Shown here: in pieces, positions 25,501 through 33,422 of the stretch
Numbering within the stretch: the stretch's first letter is position 1
Layout of the letters: every line of letters starts with the position of its first letter
Source of the DNA: Caulobacter sp. UNC279MFTsu5.1
Lineage (GTDB): Bacteria; Pseudomonadota; Alphaproteobacteria; Caulobacterales; Caulobacteraceae
Assembly (NCBI RefSeq): GCF_900114015.1
Contig: NZ_FORN01000004.1
Location: forward strand, 164,595 to 228,594
DNA length: 64,000 bases
Direction: 5' to 3'
Position numbers and translations under genes: made by a program
The notes under the pieces: model-generated
Database searches by the model: none
What the model saw: only the letters and a program-made list of their open reading frames with translations
Told to the model about the DNA's origin: nothing

Positions 25501-25564
25501 GGGACGTCGGGAACCACTTGGGGAATCACTTGCGGTGAAGCTCCGACATTTCTGCGTTCTTTCA

Positions 25565-25572
25565 TTAACCAT
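25565..25572. promoter_or_regulatory. CtrA-like half-site upstream of the GGDEF gene
   Basis: TTAACCAT, the half-site form bound by CtrA in Caulobacter, lies 65 bases before the cyclase start. A single octamer in a GC-rich genome is suggestive but not proof. Confidence 0.35.
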
Positions 25573-25759
25573 GACAATGGCGACACCCATGTGTCGCAGC
25601 GTCGCGGCGCCGCAGTATCTGCCCGGACCGCCTGGGCTTTCCCGGTGAGAACGGGCTTTGGCGCCCGGACGCCAACGGCTATAAGGCCCGCGATTCACGG
25701 CCGTCAGGTCACGGAGCGCCTCCGTCGCGCCTCCGCCGCCATTAGGGAAATCGTCGCCG

Positions 25760-26251
25760 ATGCCCACCGCCACGCCCCCCGTCGCCATCATCATGGGCAG
25801 CCGCTCGGACTGGCCGACGATGAAGAAGGCGGCCGACGCGCTCGACGCCCTGGGCGTGGCCTACGAGGCCAAGGTGGTTTCGGCCCACCGCACCCCCCAG
25901 CGGCTGGTCGAGTTCTCCACCGGCGCCCAGGCCGCCGGCTACAAGGTGATCATCGCCGGGGCTGGCGGCGCGGCCCACCTGCCGGGCATGGTCGCCTCGA
26001 TGACCCTCCTGCCGGTGCTGGGCGTGCCGGTGCAGTCCAAGGCGCTGAACGGCCTGGATTCCCTGTTGTCCATCGTCCAGATGCCCGGCGGCGTCCCCGT
26101 CGCCACCCTGGCCATCGGCGAGGCGGGCGCCAAGAACGCCGGCCTGCTGGCCGCTCAGATCCTGGCGATCTCGGACCAGGCCCTGGCCGCGCGCCTGGCC
26201 GCCTTCCGGGCCGAACAGACCGACAGCGTCGTCGAAAGCGTTGAAGACTGA
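25760..26251 (+). CDS. purE: N5-carboxyaminoimidazole ribonucleotide mutase
   Basis: A 163-residue class I PurE converting N5-CAIR to CAIR in purine synthesis. [22 protein letters not shown] and SAHRTP carry the catalytic and phosphate-binding residues, and [17 protein letters not shown] is the second signature. Its stop overlaps the purK start at 26251, the standard purEK operon. Confidence 0.96.
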   Translation: MPTATPPVAIIMGSRSDWPTMKKAADALDALGVAYEAKVVSAHRTPQRLVEFSTGAQAAGYKVIIAGAGGAAHLPGMVASMTLLPVLGVPVQSKALNGLDSLLSIVQMPGGVPVATLAIGEAGAKNAGLLAAQILAISDQALAARLAAFRAEQTDSVVESVED

Positions 26252-27345
26252 TGACCCATCCTCCCGCCTCCCCCTTGCCCCCCGGCTCCACGATCGGCGT
26301 CCTCGGCGGGGGACAGCTGGGCCGCATGCTGGCCCTGGCCGCCGCCCGCCTGGGCTTCGACGTGGTGATCCTCGATCCCGAGGAGAACAGCCCCGCCGGC
26401 CGCGTGGCCGCCCGCCAGATCGTCGCCCCCTATGACGACCGCTGGGCGCTGAAACGCCTGGCCGAGGTCTGCGACGTCGTCACCTACGAGTTCGAGAACG
26501 TGCCGGCTGATACGGTCGCCGAGCTGACCGCCCAGGGCGCGCGGGTCGCCCCCGGGGCCAAGGCCCTGGCCGCCGCCCAGGACCGGGTGGTGGAAAAGAC
26601 CTTCTTGGCCGAGATCGGCGTCCCGACCGTCGCCTTCGCCGCCGTCGAGACTGCCGAGGACCTGGCCGCCGCCGTGGCCAAGATCGGCGCCCCGTCGCTG
26701 CTGAAGACCCGCCGCGAGGGCTATGACGGCAAGGGCCAGGCCTGGATCCAGCGTCCGACCGAGGCCGCCACCGCCTTCGACCGGATCGCCGGCCAACCGG
26801 CCATACTCGAGGCCCCGGCCGACTTCGTGCGCGAGCTGTCGGTGATCGCCGCCCGCGGCCGCGACGGCGAGATCGCCTGCTACCCCCTGTCCGACAACCA
26901 CCACGAGGGCGGCGTCCTGCGCCGCACCAGCGCCCCGGCCAAGGTCTCGAGCGCCACCCGCGACCAGGCCGAGGCGATCGTCGCCAAGATCCTGACCGCC
27001 CTGGAATATGTCGGGGTGATCGGGGTCGAGCTGTTCGAGCTGGCCGGCGGCAAGCTGCTGGTCAACGAATTCGCCCCCCGGGTGCACAACACTGGCCACT
27101 GGACCCAGGACGGCTGCGAGGTCGACCAGTTCGAGCAGCACATCCGCGCCGTCGCCGGCTGGCCCCTGGGCCCCACCGCCCCGCGCGCCCATGTCGAGAT
27201 GACCAACCTGCTGGGTCCCGAGGTCGAGGCCTGGACCAAGCTGGCCGCCGAACCCGAAACCCGCATCCACCTCTACGGCAAGGGCGAGGCCCGGCCGGGA
27301 CGGAAGATGGGGCACGTGAACCGGCTGCGGGGGCTGAAGGACTAG
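26251..27345 (+). CDS. purK: N5-carboxyaminoimidazole ribonucleotide synthase
   Basis: A 364-residue ATP-grasp enzyme making N5-CAIR from AIR, bicarbonate and ATP. GVLGGGQLGRMLALAAARLG, KTRREGYDGKGQ and NEFAPRVHNTGHWT are the PurK motifs. Coupled to purE by a one-base overlap. Confidence 0.96.
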   Translation: MTHPPASPLPPGSTIGVLGGGQLGRMLALAAARLGFDVVILDPEENSPAGRVAARQIVAPYDDRWALKRLAEVCDVVTYEFENVPADTVAELTAQGARVAPGAKALAAAQDRVVEKTFLAEIGVPTVAFAAVETAEDLAAAVAKIGAPSLLKTRREGYDGKGQAWIQRPTEAATAFDRIAGQPAILEAPADFVRELSVIAARGRDGEIACYPLSDNHHEGGVLRRTSAPAKVSSATRDQAEAIVAKILTALEYVGVIGVELFELAGGKLLVNEFAPRVHNTGHWTQDGCEVDQFEQHIRAVAGWPLGPTAPRAHVEMTNLLGPEVEAWTKLAAEPETRIHLYGKGEARPGRKMGHVNRLRGLKD

Positions 27346-27416
27346 GGTCCTCCCCCCTTTCAATCGTCATTCCGGGCTTGTGCCCGGGCGTCCGGGCGCG
27401 CCGCAGGACTGACCCC

Positions 27417-27803
27417 TCACGCCATGGCGATGATTTCCAGCTCGACCAGCCAGTCCTCGGCCAGGGTCTGGACGATGATCGCCGTGGTCGGGATGCGCCG
27501 GTCGCCCAGGGCCTTGACCCGGGCCGCGCCGTTGGCCTCGACATAGGCGGCGTCGCGCAGATAGCTGGTCAGGCGCACGATGTTGTCGACCGTCATGCCG
27601 GCGCTGGCCAGGATGGTCCGCAGGTTCGACCAGACCAGCTCCAGCTGGCGCTCCAGGCTGGTCCCCGCCACGCCCCTCGCGTCCAGCCCCATGGTCCCGG
27701 CCACGAACAGCATGCGGGCGGGGTTCCGCACCTCGATGGCGTGCACATAGTCGTCGGTCGCGGCGTAGATCCCGTCGGTGGGATTGTGGATCACGGTGTC
27801 CAT
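27417..27803 (-). CDS. RidA family protein
   Basis: A 128-residue RidA/YjgF/UK114-like protein. Features are VAGTMGLDARG, the trimer-core helix LELVWSNLRTILASAGMT, and the C-terminal LVELEIIAMA. The catalytic Arg of true RidA imine deaminases (in a RPARSTV-like motif) is not obvious, where the sequence is RRIPTTAIIVQTL, so the deaminase role is uncertain. Confidence 0.85.
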   Translation of the reverse strand: MDTVIHNPTDGIYAATDDYVHAIEVRNPARMLFVAGTMGLDARGVAGTSLERQLELVWSNLRTILASAGMTVDNIVRLTSYLRDAAYVEANGAARVKALGDRRIPTTAIIVQTLAEDWLVELEIIAMA

Positions 27804-27898
27804 GGCGAGGCCTCCGGGCTTTCGTTTTCTTCCGGCTTGGTGTCCAAGCTTAGCGGAAGGGCGCGCGATCGGTGTGACGGCCTTTGGCGGAGCGCCCC

Positions 27899-28606
27899 AT
27901 GGCCGAACAAGCAGTGATAGGCCTGATCGGCGGCATGAGCTGGGAAAGCTCGGCCCAGTACTACCGGCTGATCAACGAGGGCGTCCGCGACCGCCTGGGC
28001 GGCGTGGCCTCGGCGCGGACCCTGATGTGGTCGTTCGACTTCGCCCGGATCGAGGCCCTGCAGCACGATGGCGACTGGGACGCCCTGGCCGGCCAGATGG
28101 TCGACGCGGCCAAGGCCCTGCAAAGGGGCGGCGCCGACTTCCTGGTCCTGTGCACCAACACCATGCACCGCTGCGCCTGGGCCATCGACGCGGCGGTGGA
28201 CATCCCCCTGCTGCACATCGCCGACCCGACGGCGGCGGCGATCCAGGCGGCGGGGATCTCCAGGGTCGGCCTGCTGGGCACGGCCTTCACCATGGAGCAG
28301 GACTTCTATCGCGGCCGGCTGGAAGAGAAATTCGGCCTGGAGGTGCTGGTCCCCGACGCCCAGGACCGCGCGGCGGTGCACGGGATCATCTATCGCGAAC
28401 TGGTGGCCGGCCAGATTCTGGACGCCTCGCGCGAGGTCTACAAGGCGGTGATCGAAAGGCTGGTCGAGCGCGGGGCGCAGGGGATCATCCTGGGCTGCAC
28501 CGAGATCATGCTGCTGATCGAAGCGGCCGACAGCCCCGTGCCGGTGTTCGACACCACGACGCTGCACGCGACGGCGGCGGTGGAGCGGGCGCTAGGGGTG
28601 ACCTGA
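27899..28606 (+). CDS. Aspartate/glutamate racemase family protein
   Basis: A 235-residue cofactor-independent racemase. The two catalytic cysteines are in LCTNTMH and LGCTEIMLL, and IGLIGGMSWESSAQYY is the N-terminal signature. ATG 27899 gives the family's normal length. It probably racemises aspartate for D-amino acid pools. It diverges from RidA. Confidence 0.92.
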   Translation: MAEQAVIGLIGGMSWESSAQYYRLINEGVRDRLGGVASARTLMWSFDFARIEALQHDGDWDALAGQMVDAAKALQRGGADFLVLCTNTMHRCAWAIDAAVDIPLLHIADPTAAAIQAAGISRVGLLGTAFTMEQDFYRGRLEEKFGLEVLVPDAQDRAAVHGIIYRELVAGQILDASREVYKAVIERLVERGAQGIILGCTEIMLLIEAADSPVPVFDTTTLHATAAVERALGVT

Positions 28607-28733
28607 TCCCTCTCCCCTTGCGGGAGAGCAACCATGTCGCTCAAGCGTGGCGGGTCGGGTGAGGGGTCGAAGACAGCCTCAGCCGCGCAGGGCGGAAAAT
28701 TCTGCGCCACCTTTTCCCGCAAAGGGAGAAGGA
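28607..28733. repeat. Intergenic palindromic repeat, family 1 (short form)
   Basis: CTCTCCCCTTGCGGGAGAG at the left and CTTTTCCCGCAAAGGGAGAAGG at the right, the same arms as the longer copies at 11891 and 52295 but with a different, shorter centre. It separates convergent genes. Confidence 0.7.
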
Positions 28734-28736
28734 AAG

Positions 28737-29417
28737 CTAACCCCGCCCATATCGCATCCGCGCCAAGGCCGCGGCCACCTCGGCCGCCAGGTTCATCGGC
28801 TTGATCCCCGCCTTCCACTTCTCGAAGGCCATGACGTTGTCGATGCGGCCGTCCAGGTGCTTGAGCGCCGACTCGCGGCCCGAGGCCATGTCGACCGCCA
28901 GGGTCGAGACCAGGATCCCCGACAGGATCGCCCGCTTGGAATAGTGATTCTCGTCGGTCGCCGTGTCGCCGGCCCAACGCCACAGGGCGTCGGCGCTTTC
29001 CCAGACCAGGGTCAGGGCCAGCGGCATGTGGGTCGGGAAGGCCAAGAAGGCCGCCAGCTTGCGCAGGGCCTCGGCGTCCTGCCGGGCGGCGTCCAGGCGC
29101 GCGATCACGCCCGCCCGGATCTTGTCGCGGATCTTGGCCGGCGGCGGGCTCAGAGCCCCCAGCGCGGCCAGGGCGGCCCTGTCGTGGCGGCGCGACAGCA
29201 GGGCGGCCAGGTCGCGCGGGCCTTGCGGCAGCAGCAGTTGCGCCTCGCCGGCGTTGAGGCCGGCGGCGACGGCGGCGGCCCGGGCCAGGCCGGGGTTCCA
29301 CCCCAGGCGCGGCGCCAGGCGCAGGGCCTCGTCCAGCACCCTTTGCTCGGCGGCGTCGGCCCAGTCGCCCGGGTCCTGGCCCGGGTCTTGGGAAGCTTCG
29401 GCGGTCTTGTCGCTCAT
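28737..29417 (-). CDS. coq9: COQ9 family protein
   Basis: A 226-residue helical protein of the COQ9 family, which binds lipid and supports ubiquinone hydroxylation. FPTHMPLALTLVWESADALWRWAGDTATDENHYSKRAILSGIL carries the conserved core (W-x-x-x-D and YSKR). It is divergent from rpsU with only a short gap, an order I recall in other alphaproteobacteria. Confidence 0.9.
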   Translation of the reverse strand: MSDKTAEASQDPGQDPGDWADAAEQRVLDEALRLAPRLGWNPGLARAAAVAAGLNAGEAQLLLPQGPRDLAALLSRRHDRAALAALGALSPPPAKIRDKIRAGVIARLDAARQDAEALRKLAAFLAFPTHMPLALTLVWESADALWRWAGDTATDENHYSKRAILSGILVSTLAVDMASGRESALKHLDGRIDNVMAFEKWKAGIKPMNLAAEVAAALARMRYGRG

Positions 29418-29597
29418 GAATCCGAGTCTACACGGGAGTTTAGGCCGCGTCGCCATGGACAGAGGCCCCTGCCTCTGCTATCAGCCGCCCCTCGTCGCCC
29501 GGGAGATCCCTTTCCGGGCTTATCAGGTTTTGTTCGCCCGCCCGGCCCCTGAGAGGGACTCGGGAAGATGGTCGGGCCGTCGAATGGAGAGAGACCC

Positions 29598-29837
29598 CTG
29601 GTCCAGATTTTCGTCCGCGACAACAACGTCGATCAGGCCCTGAAGGCCCTGAAGAAGAAGATGCAACGCGAAGGCTCGTTCCGCGAAATGAAGCGGCACG
29701 TGCACTACGAAAAGCCGTCGGAAAAGCGCGCCCGTCAAAAGGCCGAAGCCGTCCGCCGCGCCCGCAAGCTGGCCCGCAAGCGCGCCCAGCGCGAAGGCCT
29801 GCTGCCGATGCCGAAGAAGCCGGCCGGCGCGCGTTAA
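29598..29837 (+). CDS. rpsU: 30S ribosomal protein S21
   Basis: A 79-residue basic protein; [25 protein letters not shown] is the S21 N-terminus. S21 homologues start right before this stretch, where the codon is CTG at 29598, preceded by GGAGAGAG about 8 bases upstream. The nearest ATG (29568) would add a 10-residue tail not typical of the family and has no good ribosome site. A strong terminator follows. Confidence 0.88.
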   Translation: MVQIFVRDNNVDQALKALKKKMQREGSFREMKRHVHYEKPSEKRARQKAEAVRRARKLARKRAQREGLLPMPKKPAGAR

Positions 29838-29863
29838 GCGACGCTTTCCAGCTTTCTGGATGC

Positions 29864-29900
29864 AACAAACCCGCCCGGAGCGATCCGGGCGGGTTTTGTT
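29864..29900 (+). terminator. Rho-independent terminator of rpsU
   Basis: Stem AACAAACCCGCCCGG / CCGGGCGGGTTTTGTT around AGCGAT, about 27 bases after the rpsU stop. The arms are symmetric, so it could act on both strands. Confidence 0.9.
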
Positions 29901-29936
29901 TTGCCTGAGAGGTAGGTGGCTTACGCACTTGCCGCC

Positions 29937-30045
29937 ACCTGACGGCTTCGCCGTCTGTCCGCCCCCATAGGGGGCGGAGCCTTCGCGCTTTAGGCTCTTC
30001 CCTCCTGGGGGGAAGACGACCGCGAGGCGGTCCGTAGGGGGCAAG
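29937..30045. repeat. Palindromic low-complexity intergenic element
   Basis: Contains several short hairpins (GACGGCTTCGCCGTC, CCGCCCCCATAGGGGGCGG, and GACCGCGAGGCGGTC) between rpsU and the hydrolase gene. It looks like another copy of a dispersed repeat family. No gene seen in it. Confidence 0.6.
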
Positions 30046-30047
30046 TC

Positions 30048-31016
30048 TCAGCCGCCCTTCCCCGCCCCCGCCACGAAGTCCACCGCCTTGACGATATGCC
30101 CGGCGAACGCCTCGCCCAGCAGCCGCGTGTGGCTGGCCGCCTCGACGTGATCGACATAGCCGTGCTTCGACCGCTCGGCCGGCAAGGCCTGCATCGCCTT
30201 GCGCCGCTCGCGGCCCTTGACCGGTCCGGCCGTGACCACCGCCACCGGCCAGTCGGGATCATAGGCCGGCACGGCGATCGCCTGATCCGCCGACTGGGGC
30301 CACAGCGCCACCTCGGCGGCGGCGGTGCGGTTGTGGCGGCCGTCGGCGAAGGCCCAGCGCTTCTCGGCCCCCGCGGCGGGCGGCAGGCCGATCTTGTCGC
30401 CCAGGTTGGTGTAGGCCAGCGGCTTGAACAGCCCGATCGACGCCCCGCGCGCGGCCCAGCGCGATGCGGTGGTGAACGCCTTGACGAACGGCTTGAACGC
30501 CTGGGTCTCCGACGCGTCGGCTGTGGCCGCGTCGACCAGCACCAGCCCCGCCACCTTATCGGGATTGCGCCCGGCGTACTCGCGCAGGCGCAGGCCGGCC
30601 ATCGAGTGGCCGACCAGGATGAACGGCCCCTCTTCGCCCGAGGCGGCGACCAGCTTCTCGAAGTCGGAGACGATGGCCAGGCCGTCGCGCGGCGCCGGTC
30701 CCGGCGGCGAGAAGCCCATGCCGGCCCGGTCGTAGGCGCAGGACCGCCAGCCGGCGGCGCTCAGGGCCTGCTGGGTGGCGCCCCAGTCGGCGGCGAAGCC
30801 GAAGGCGCCGGCCTCCAGCCACACCAACGGGCGGTCGCCGGCTTCGCTACGAGAGGGCCCCTCGCAGACCAGCCGCAGCTGACGCCCCTCGCCGATGTCC
30901 ACCATCCGACCCCGCGGCACGGGATGACCGGCCGCCGACATCAGGCCGCCCACGGCGATGAAGGAAACAAGGAGAAGAGCGAATCCGGCAACGGCGCGTC
31001 CGACGAACTTGAGCAT
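30048..31016 (-). CDS. Alpha/beta hydrolase, membrane-anchored or exported
   Basis: A 322-residue alpha/beta hydrolase. The N-terminal VGRAVAGFALLLVSFIAVGGLM is a signal anchor or signal peptide. The nucleophile elbow is GHSMAG, the acid is probably in DPDWPVAVVTAG, and the catalytic His in EAASHTRLLGE. Substrate not assignable. Confidence 0.85.
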   Translation of the reverse strand: MLKFVGRAVAGFALLLVSFIAVGGLMSAAGHPVPRGRMVDIGEGRQLRLVCEGPSRSEAGDRPLVWLEAGAFGFAADWGATQQALSAAGWRSCAYDRAGMGFSPPGPAPRDGLAIVSDFEKLVAASGEEGPFILVGHSMAGLRLREYAGRNPDKVAGLVLVDAATADASETQAFKPFVKAFTTASRWAARGASIGLFKPLAYTNLGDKIGLPPAAGAEKRWAFADGRHNRTAAAEVALWPQSADQAIAVPAYDPDWPVAVVTAGPVKGRERRKAMQALPAERSKHGYVDHVEAASHTRLLGEAFAGHIVKAVDFVAGAGKGG

Positions 31017-31097
31017 GCGGCCACTTTAGCCGAGCGACCATGTCCGTCGAGTGACGGCGACTTCCAAATTCGGTGCAAGGCTTGGCCTGGCGAGGTT

Positions 31098-31892
31098 TCA
31101 GCCGTCGACGACGTTGATCCGCGTGCGGATGCGGCCGCCCTTGACGCGGGTGACCACGCCTTCGCCGTCGGCCGCCGTCTTGCTCGCCATCTGAGCCTTG
31201 ACGCCCTCGGGCCATTTCGACACTTGGGCCAGGCGCACCGTGCGGCCCACCTTGGCGGCGGCTTTCAGCGGCAGGTCGTCCTTTTCGGCGAAGGTCTTGC
31301 CCATGAACAGCGCCGGGTTCAGCGGTTTGCCGGCCTTGTTGCGCAGCTCGAAGTGCAGGTGCGAGCCGGTCGAGCGGCCGCTGCTGCCCACATAGGCCAC
31401 GGTGGTTCCGCGCTTGACGTAGGTCCCGCGCTTGAGGCCCGCGTCGCGGCCCAGGTGGGCGTAGAGGGTGCGGAAGCCGTCCTTGTGGGCCACCTCGACG
31501 AAACGGCCATAGGTCCCGCTGACGCCGCTCTTCATGACGATGCCGTCGGTGGCCACATGTACGGGCGCGCCGGCCGGGGCGGCGATGTCAACGCCCTCGT
31601 GCAGGCGGCCGTTCTCTTCCCACGGCATCTGGCGCAGGCCGAACGGCGAATTGATCACCCGGCCCGGCAACGGGGCGTCGAACACGAAGGCTGGGGGCGG
31701 AGGCGGGGGCGGTTCGGGCGCCGTGACGGAGGCGATCGCCGGGGCCGGCGCGGGCTTGTCCAGGTCGGCGTTCATCGCGCCGATGGTCGTGACGGCGTTG
31801 ATCGCGCCCCAGACCACGATGGCGCCGCCCACGGCGGCGAACGCGGCGAGCGAGTAGGGAGACGACGTTGCGGCCAGGACTCGTGACGCCAA
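31098..31892 (-). CDS. M23 family metallopeptidase (LytM-like)
   Basis: A 264-residue envelope protein: an N-terminal anchor (YSLAAFAAVGGAIVVWGAI), a proline-rich linker, then an M23 domain with zinc ligands in HEGVD and HLHFE and a YVGSSGRSTGSHLH stretch. Both metal-binding motifs are intact, so it probably has peptidoglycan endopeptidase activity. It acts in the periplasm. Confidence 0.9.
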   Translation of the reverse strand: MASRVLAATSSPYSLAAFAAVGGAIVVWGAINAVTTIGAMNADLDKPAPAPAIASVTAPEPPPPPPPAFVFDAPLPGRVINSPFGLRQMPWEENGRLHEGVDIAAPAGAPVHVATDGIVMKSGVSGTYGRFVEVAHKDGFRTLYAHLGRDAGLKRGTYVKRGTTVAYVGSSGRSTGSHLHFELRNKAGKPLNPALFMGKTFAEKDDLPLKAAAKVGRTVRLAQVSKWPEGVKAQMASKTAADGEGVVTRVKGGRIRTRINVVDG

Positions 31893-32220
31893 GAGCGATC
31901 CTCACAGACGGTCGGTCGACCCGAAGTGACCGCGCCGAAGCGCGCTTCCATCCCACAGGCGACCTTTCGGGATGATGAAGGCAGGCTCTATGCAGCGTCC
32001 ATGCGGCGAAAAGGCGGCGCGCCTTAACCATTGATCAAGCATGACCATAAATCAGACGCCGGAAGATTGGCCGCACATTACAAGAAATTCAGAATATTAC
32101 TTTCAGTACACTTCTTTAATTACACGTCATGAATGAGACGTAACGAGTATTCCTGAGAAATCGCGAATATACCTTTGGACATGGGGCGCAGGGACGCGCC
32201 AGGACAAAGGGATAACTCAA
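31893..32220 (+). promoter_or_regulatory. AT-rich regulatory region upstream of urcA1
   Basis: No gene is seen in this ~330-base gap. The part from 32020 is AT-rich compared with the rest of the window. It holds a TTAACCAT half-site (32024-32031), the element AATGAGACGTAACGAGTATT (32132-32151) conserved upstream of the second urcA, and a hairpin at 32172-32210 that pairs CCTTTG with CAAAGG overlapping the ribosome site. Confidence 0.6.
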
Positions 32221-32571
32221 ATGCGCAAGTTCATGACCAGCCTGACCGCCGTGGCCACCGTCACCCTGGCCGCCGTGCCCGCCCTGGGCCTGCTGCAAGC
32301 CGCCCATGCCGCTGAGCCCACCGCCACCGTCTCCCTGGCGGACCTGGACCTGTCCAACCCCGCCCAAGCCGCCGAATTCAAGGCCCGCATCGACGACGCC
32401 GCCGACCGTGTCTGCCGCGCGCGCGCCAGCACCAATCCCGGCGGCGACTTCACGATCGCCGGCTGCAAGGTCGCGGCCCGCAAGCAGGCCGACGCCCAGT
32501 TGTCCTCGACCCAGCGCCAGAACCTGCAGATGGCCGCCCGCGCCACGCCGGTCGCCTTCGCCGCCCGCTGA
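32221..32571 (+). CDS. UrcA family exported protein (copy 1)
   Basis: A 116-residue protein with a Sec signal peptide (cleavage near AHAAEP, residue ~30). The UrcA domain follows: VSLADLDLSNPAQAAEFKARIDDAADRVC and AGCKVAARKQADAQL, with a probable disulfide between the two Cys. UrcA proteins are periplasmic and of unknown function, common in Caulobacterales and sphingomonads. The ATG is preceded by AAGGG at 9 bases, which lies in a hairpin. A terminator follows. Paralogue at 32851. Confidence 0.88.
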   Translation: MRKFMTSLTAVATVTLAAVPALGLLQAAHAAEPTATVSLADLDLSNPAQAAEFKARIDDAADRVCRARASTNPGGDFTIAGCKVAARKQADAQLSSTQRQNLQMAARATPVAFAAR

Positions 32572-32596
32572 GCGACCGCATGCCGCGCCAAAAGGA

Positions 32597-32629
32597 AAGC
32601 CCCCCGGACGGGAACGTTCGGGGGCTTTT
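32597..32629 (+). terminator. Rho-independent terminator of urcA copy 1
   Basis: Stem AAAGCCCCC / GGGGGCTTTT, 25 bases after the stop codon. Confidence 0.85.
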
Positions 32630-32670
32630 ACAGCGCCAAGCACCACCATAAAGACGATAAAACTTAGCTA

Positions 32671-32841
32671 TTGACGAAGCATAACCGTAGACAATCGATA
32701 CTAAAAATCTTCCATATCATCCATAATACTCAATATTGTCTTTTTCTAAATTCCTTGTCACAAATGAAATGTGATGAGTATTTGCAATGATACGAGAGTA
32801 TCACCCTTTGGCGCCGGGAGAAACAAGCGCCAAATCAAGGG
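32671..32841 (+). promoter_or_regulatory. Regulatory leader of urcA copy 2 with ribosome-site hairpin
   Basis: AATGAAATGTGATGAGTATT at 32763-32782 is 16/20 identical to the element before copy 1 and stands at the same distance from the start codon (69 against 70 bases). A TTGA..AAGCAT..ACC element near 32671 also matches 32031. The hairpin TTTGGCGC (32807-32814) / GCGCCAAA (32827-32834), extended by CCC (32804-32806) pairing GGG (32839-32841), covers the Shine-Dalgarno AAGGG. Confidence 0.6.
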
Positions 32842-32850
32842 ACAACTCCA

Positions 32851-33195
32851 ATGCGCAAGCTCATCATCAGCCTGACCGCCGCCTCCGCCCTGGCCCTGAC
32901 CGCCGTTCCGACCCCGGGCCTGACCCAGACTCCCGCCGCATCGACCGCCCGCATCTCGGTCGTCGGCCTGAACCTGGCGACCCCCGCCGACGCCGCCAAG
33001 TTCGCCGCCCGCATCAACGCGACCGCCGAAGACGTCTGTCACGACATGGCGCGCGGCAATCCGCATGGCGCGTTCACCATGGCCGGCTGCAAGGTCGCCG
33101 TCCGCCAGCAAGCCATGTCGCAACTGTCCAAGGATCAGCGCCGAAGCCTGCGGATCGCGTCGCGCGCCAACGCCGTCGCGCTCGCCAGCCGCTGA
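32851..33195 (+). CDS. UrcA family exported protein (copy 2)
   Basis: A 114-residue paralogue of the preceding gene, with a signal peptide (residues ~1-30, ending near QTPAAS), a domain ISVVGLNLATPADAAKFAARINATAEDVC and AGCKVAVRQQAMSQL, and both Cys conserved. The start context AAGGGACAACTCCAATGCGC is nearly the same as in copy 1. It has its own promoter and terminator, so the copies are separate units. Confidence 0.87.
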   Translation: MRKLIISLTAASALALTAVPTPGLTQTPAASTARISVVGLNLATPADAAKFAARINATAEDVCHDMARGNPHGAFTMAGCKVAVRQQAMSQLSKDQRRSLRIASRANAVALASR

Positions 33196-33228
33196 GACCC
33201 GCACAACCTCTGCGACCCGTCAAAAAGC

Positions 33229-33270
33229 AAAGCTCCGGACGGGGTTCCGTCCGGAGCTTCTTCTTTTCGA
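33229..33270 (+). terminator. Rho-independent terminator of urcA copy 2
   Basis: Stem AAGCTCCGGACGG / CCGTCCGGAGCTT followed by CTTCTTTT, about 34 bases after the stop. Confidence 0.85.
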
Positions 33271-33422
33271 AAACACGCCGCCGCGCATTTGAGTTGCCTT
33301 GGCCCGTCGGCGCGCCACCCCTCCGCACCTGCGACGGATAGAGAGATTCCGGGCCCAAGGCCCGGAATGACGGAGCTAGTTTGGATCGCCTTGGGACAGC
33401 GACGACCCCGCCCCTCGCCGCC

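Noticed and set aside
27417..27803. Naming the RidA-family gene ridA
   Set aside because: The Arg-containing active-site motif of true imine deaminases is not clear, so only the family is given.
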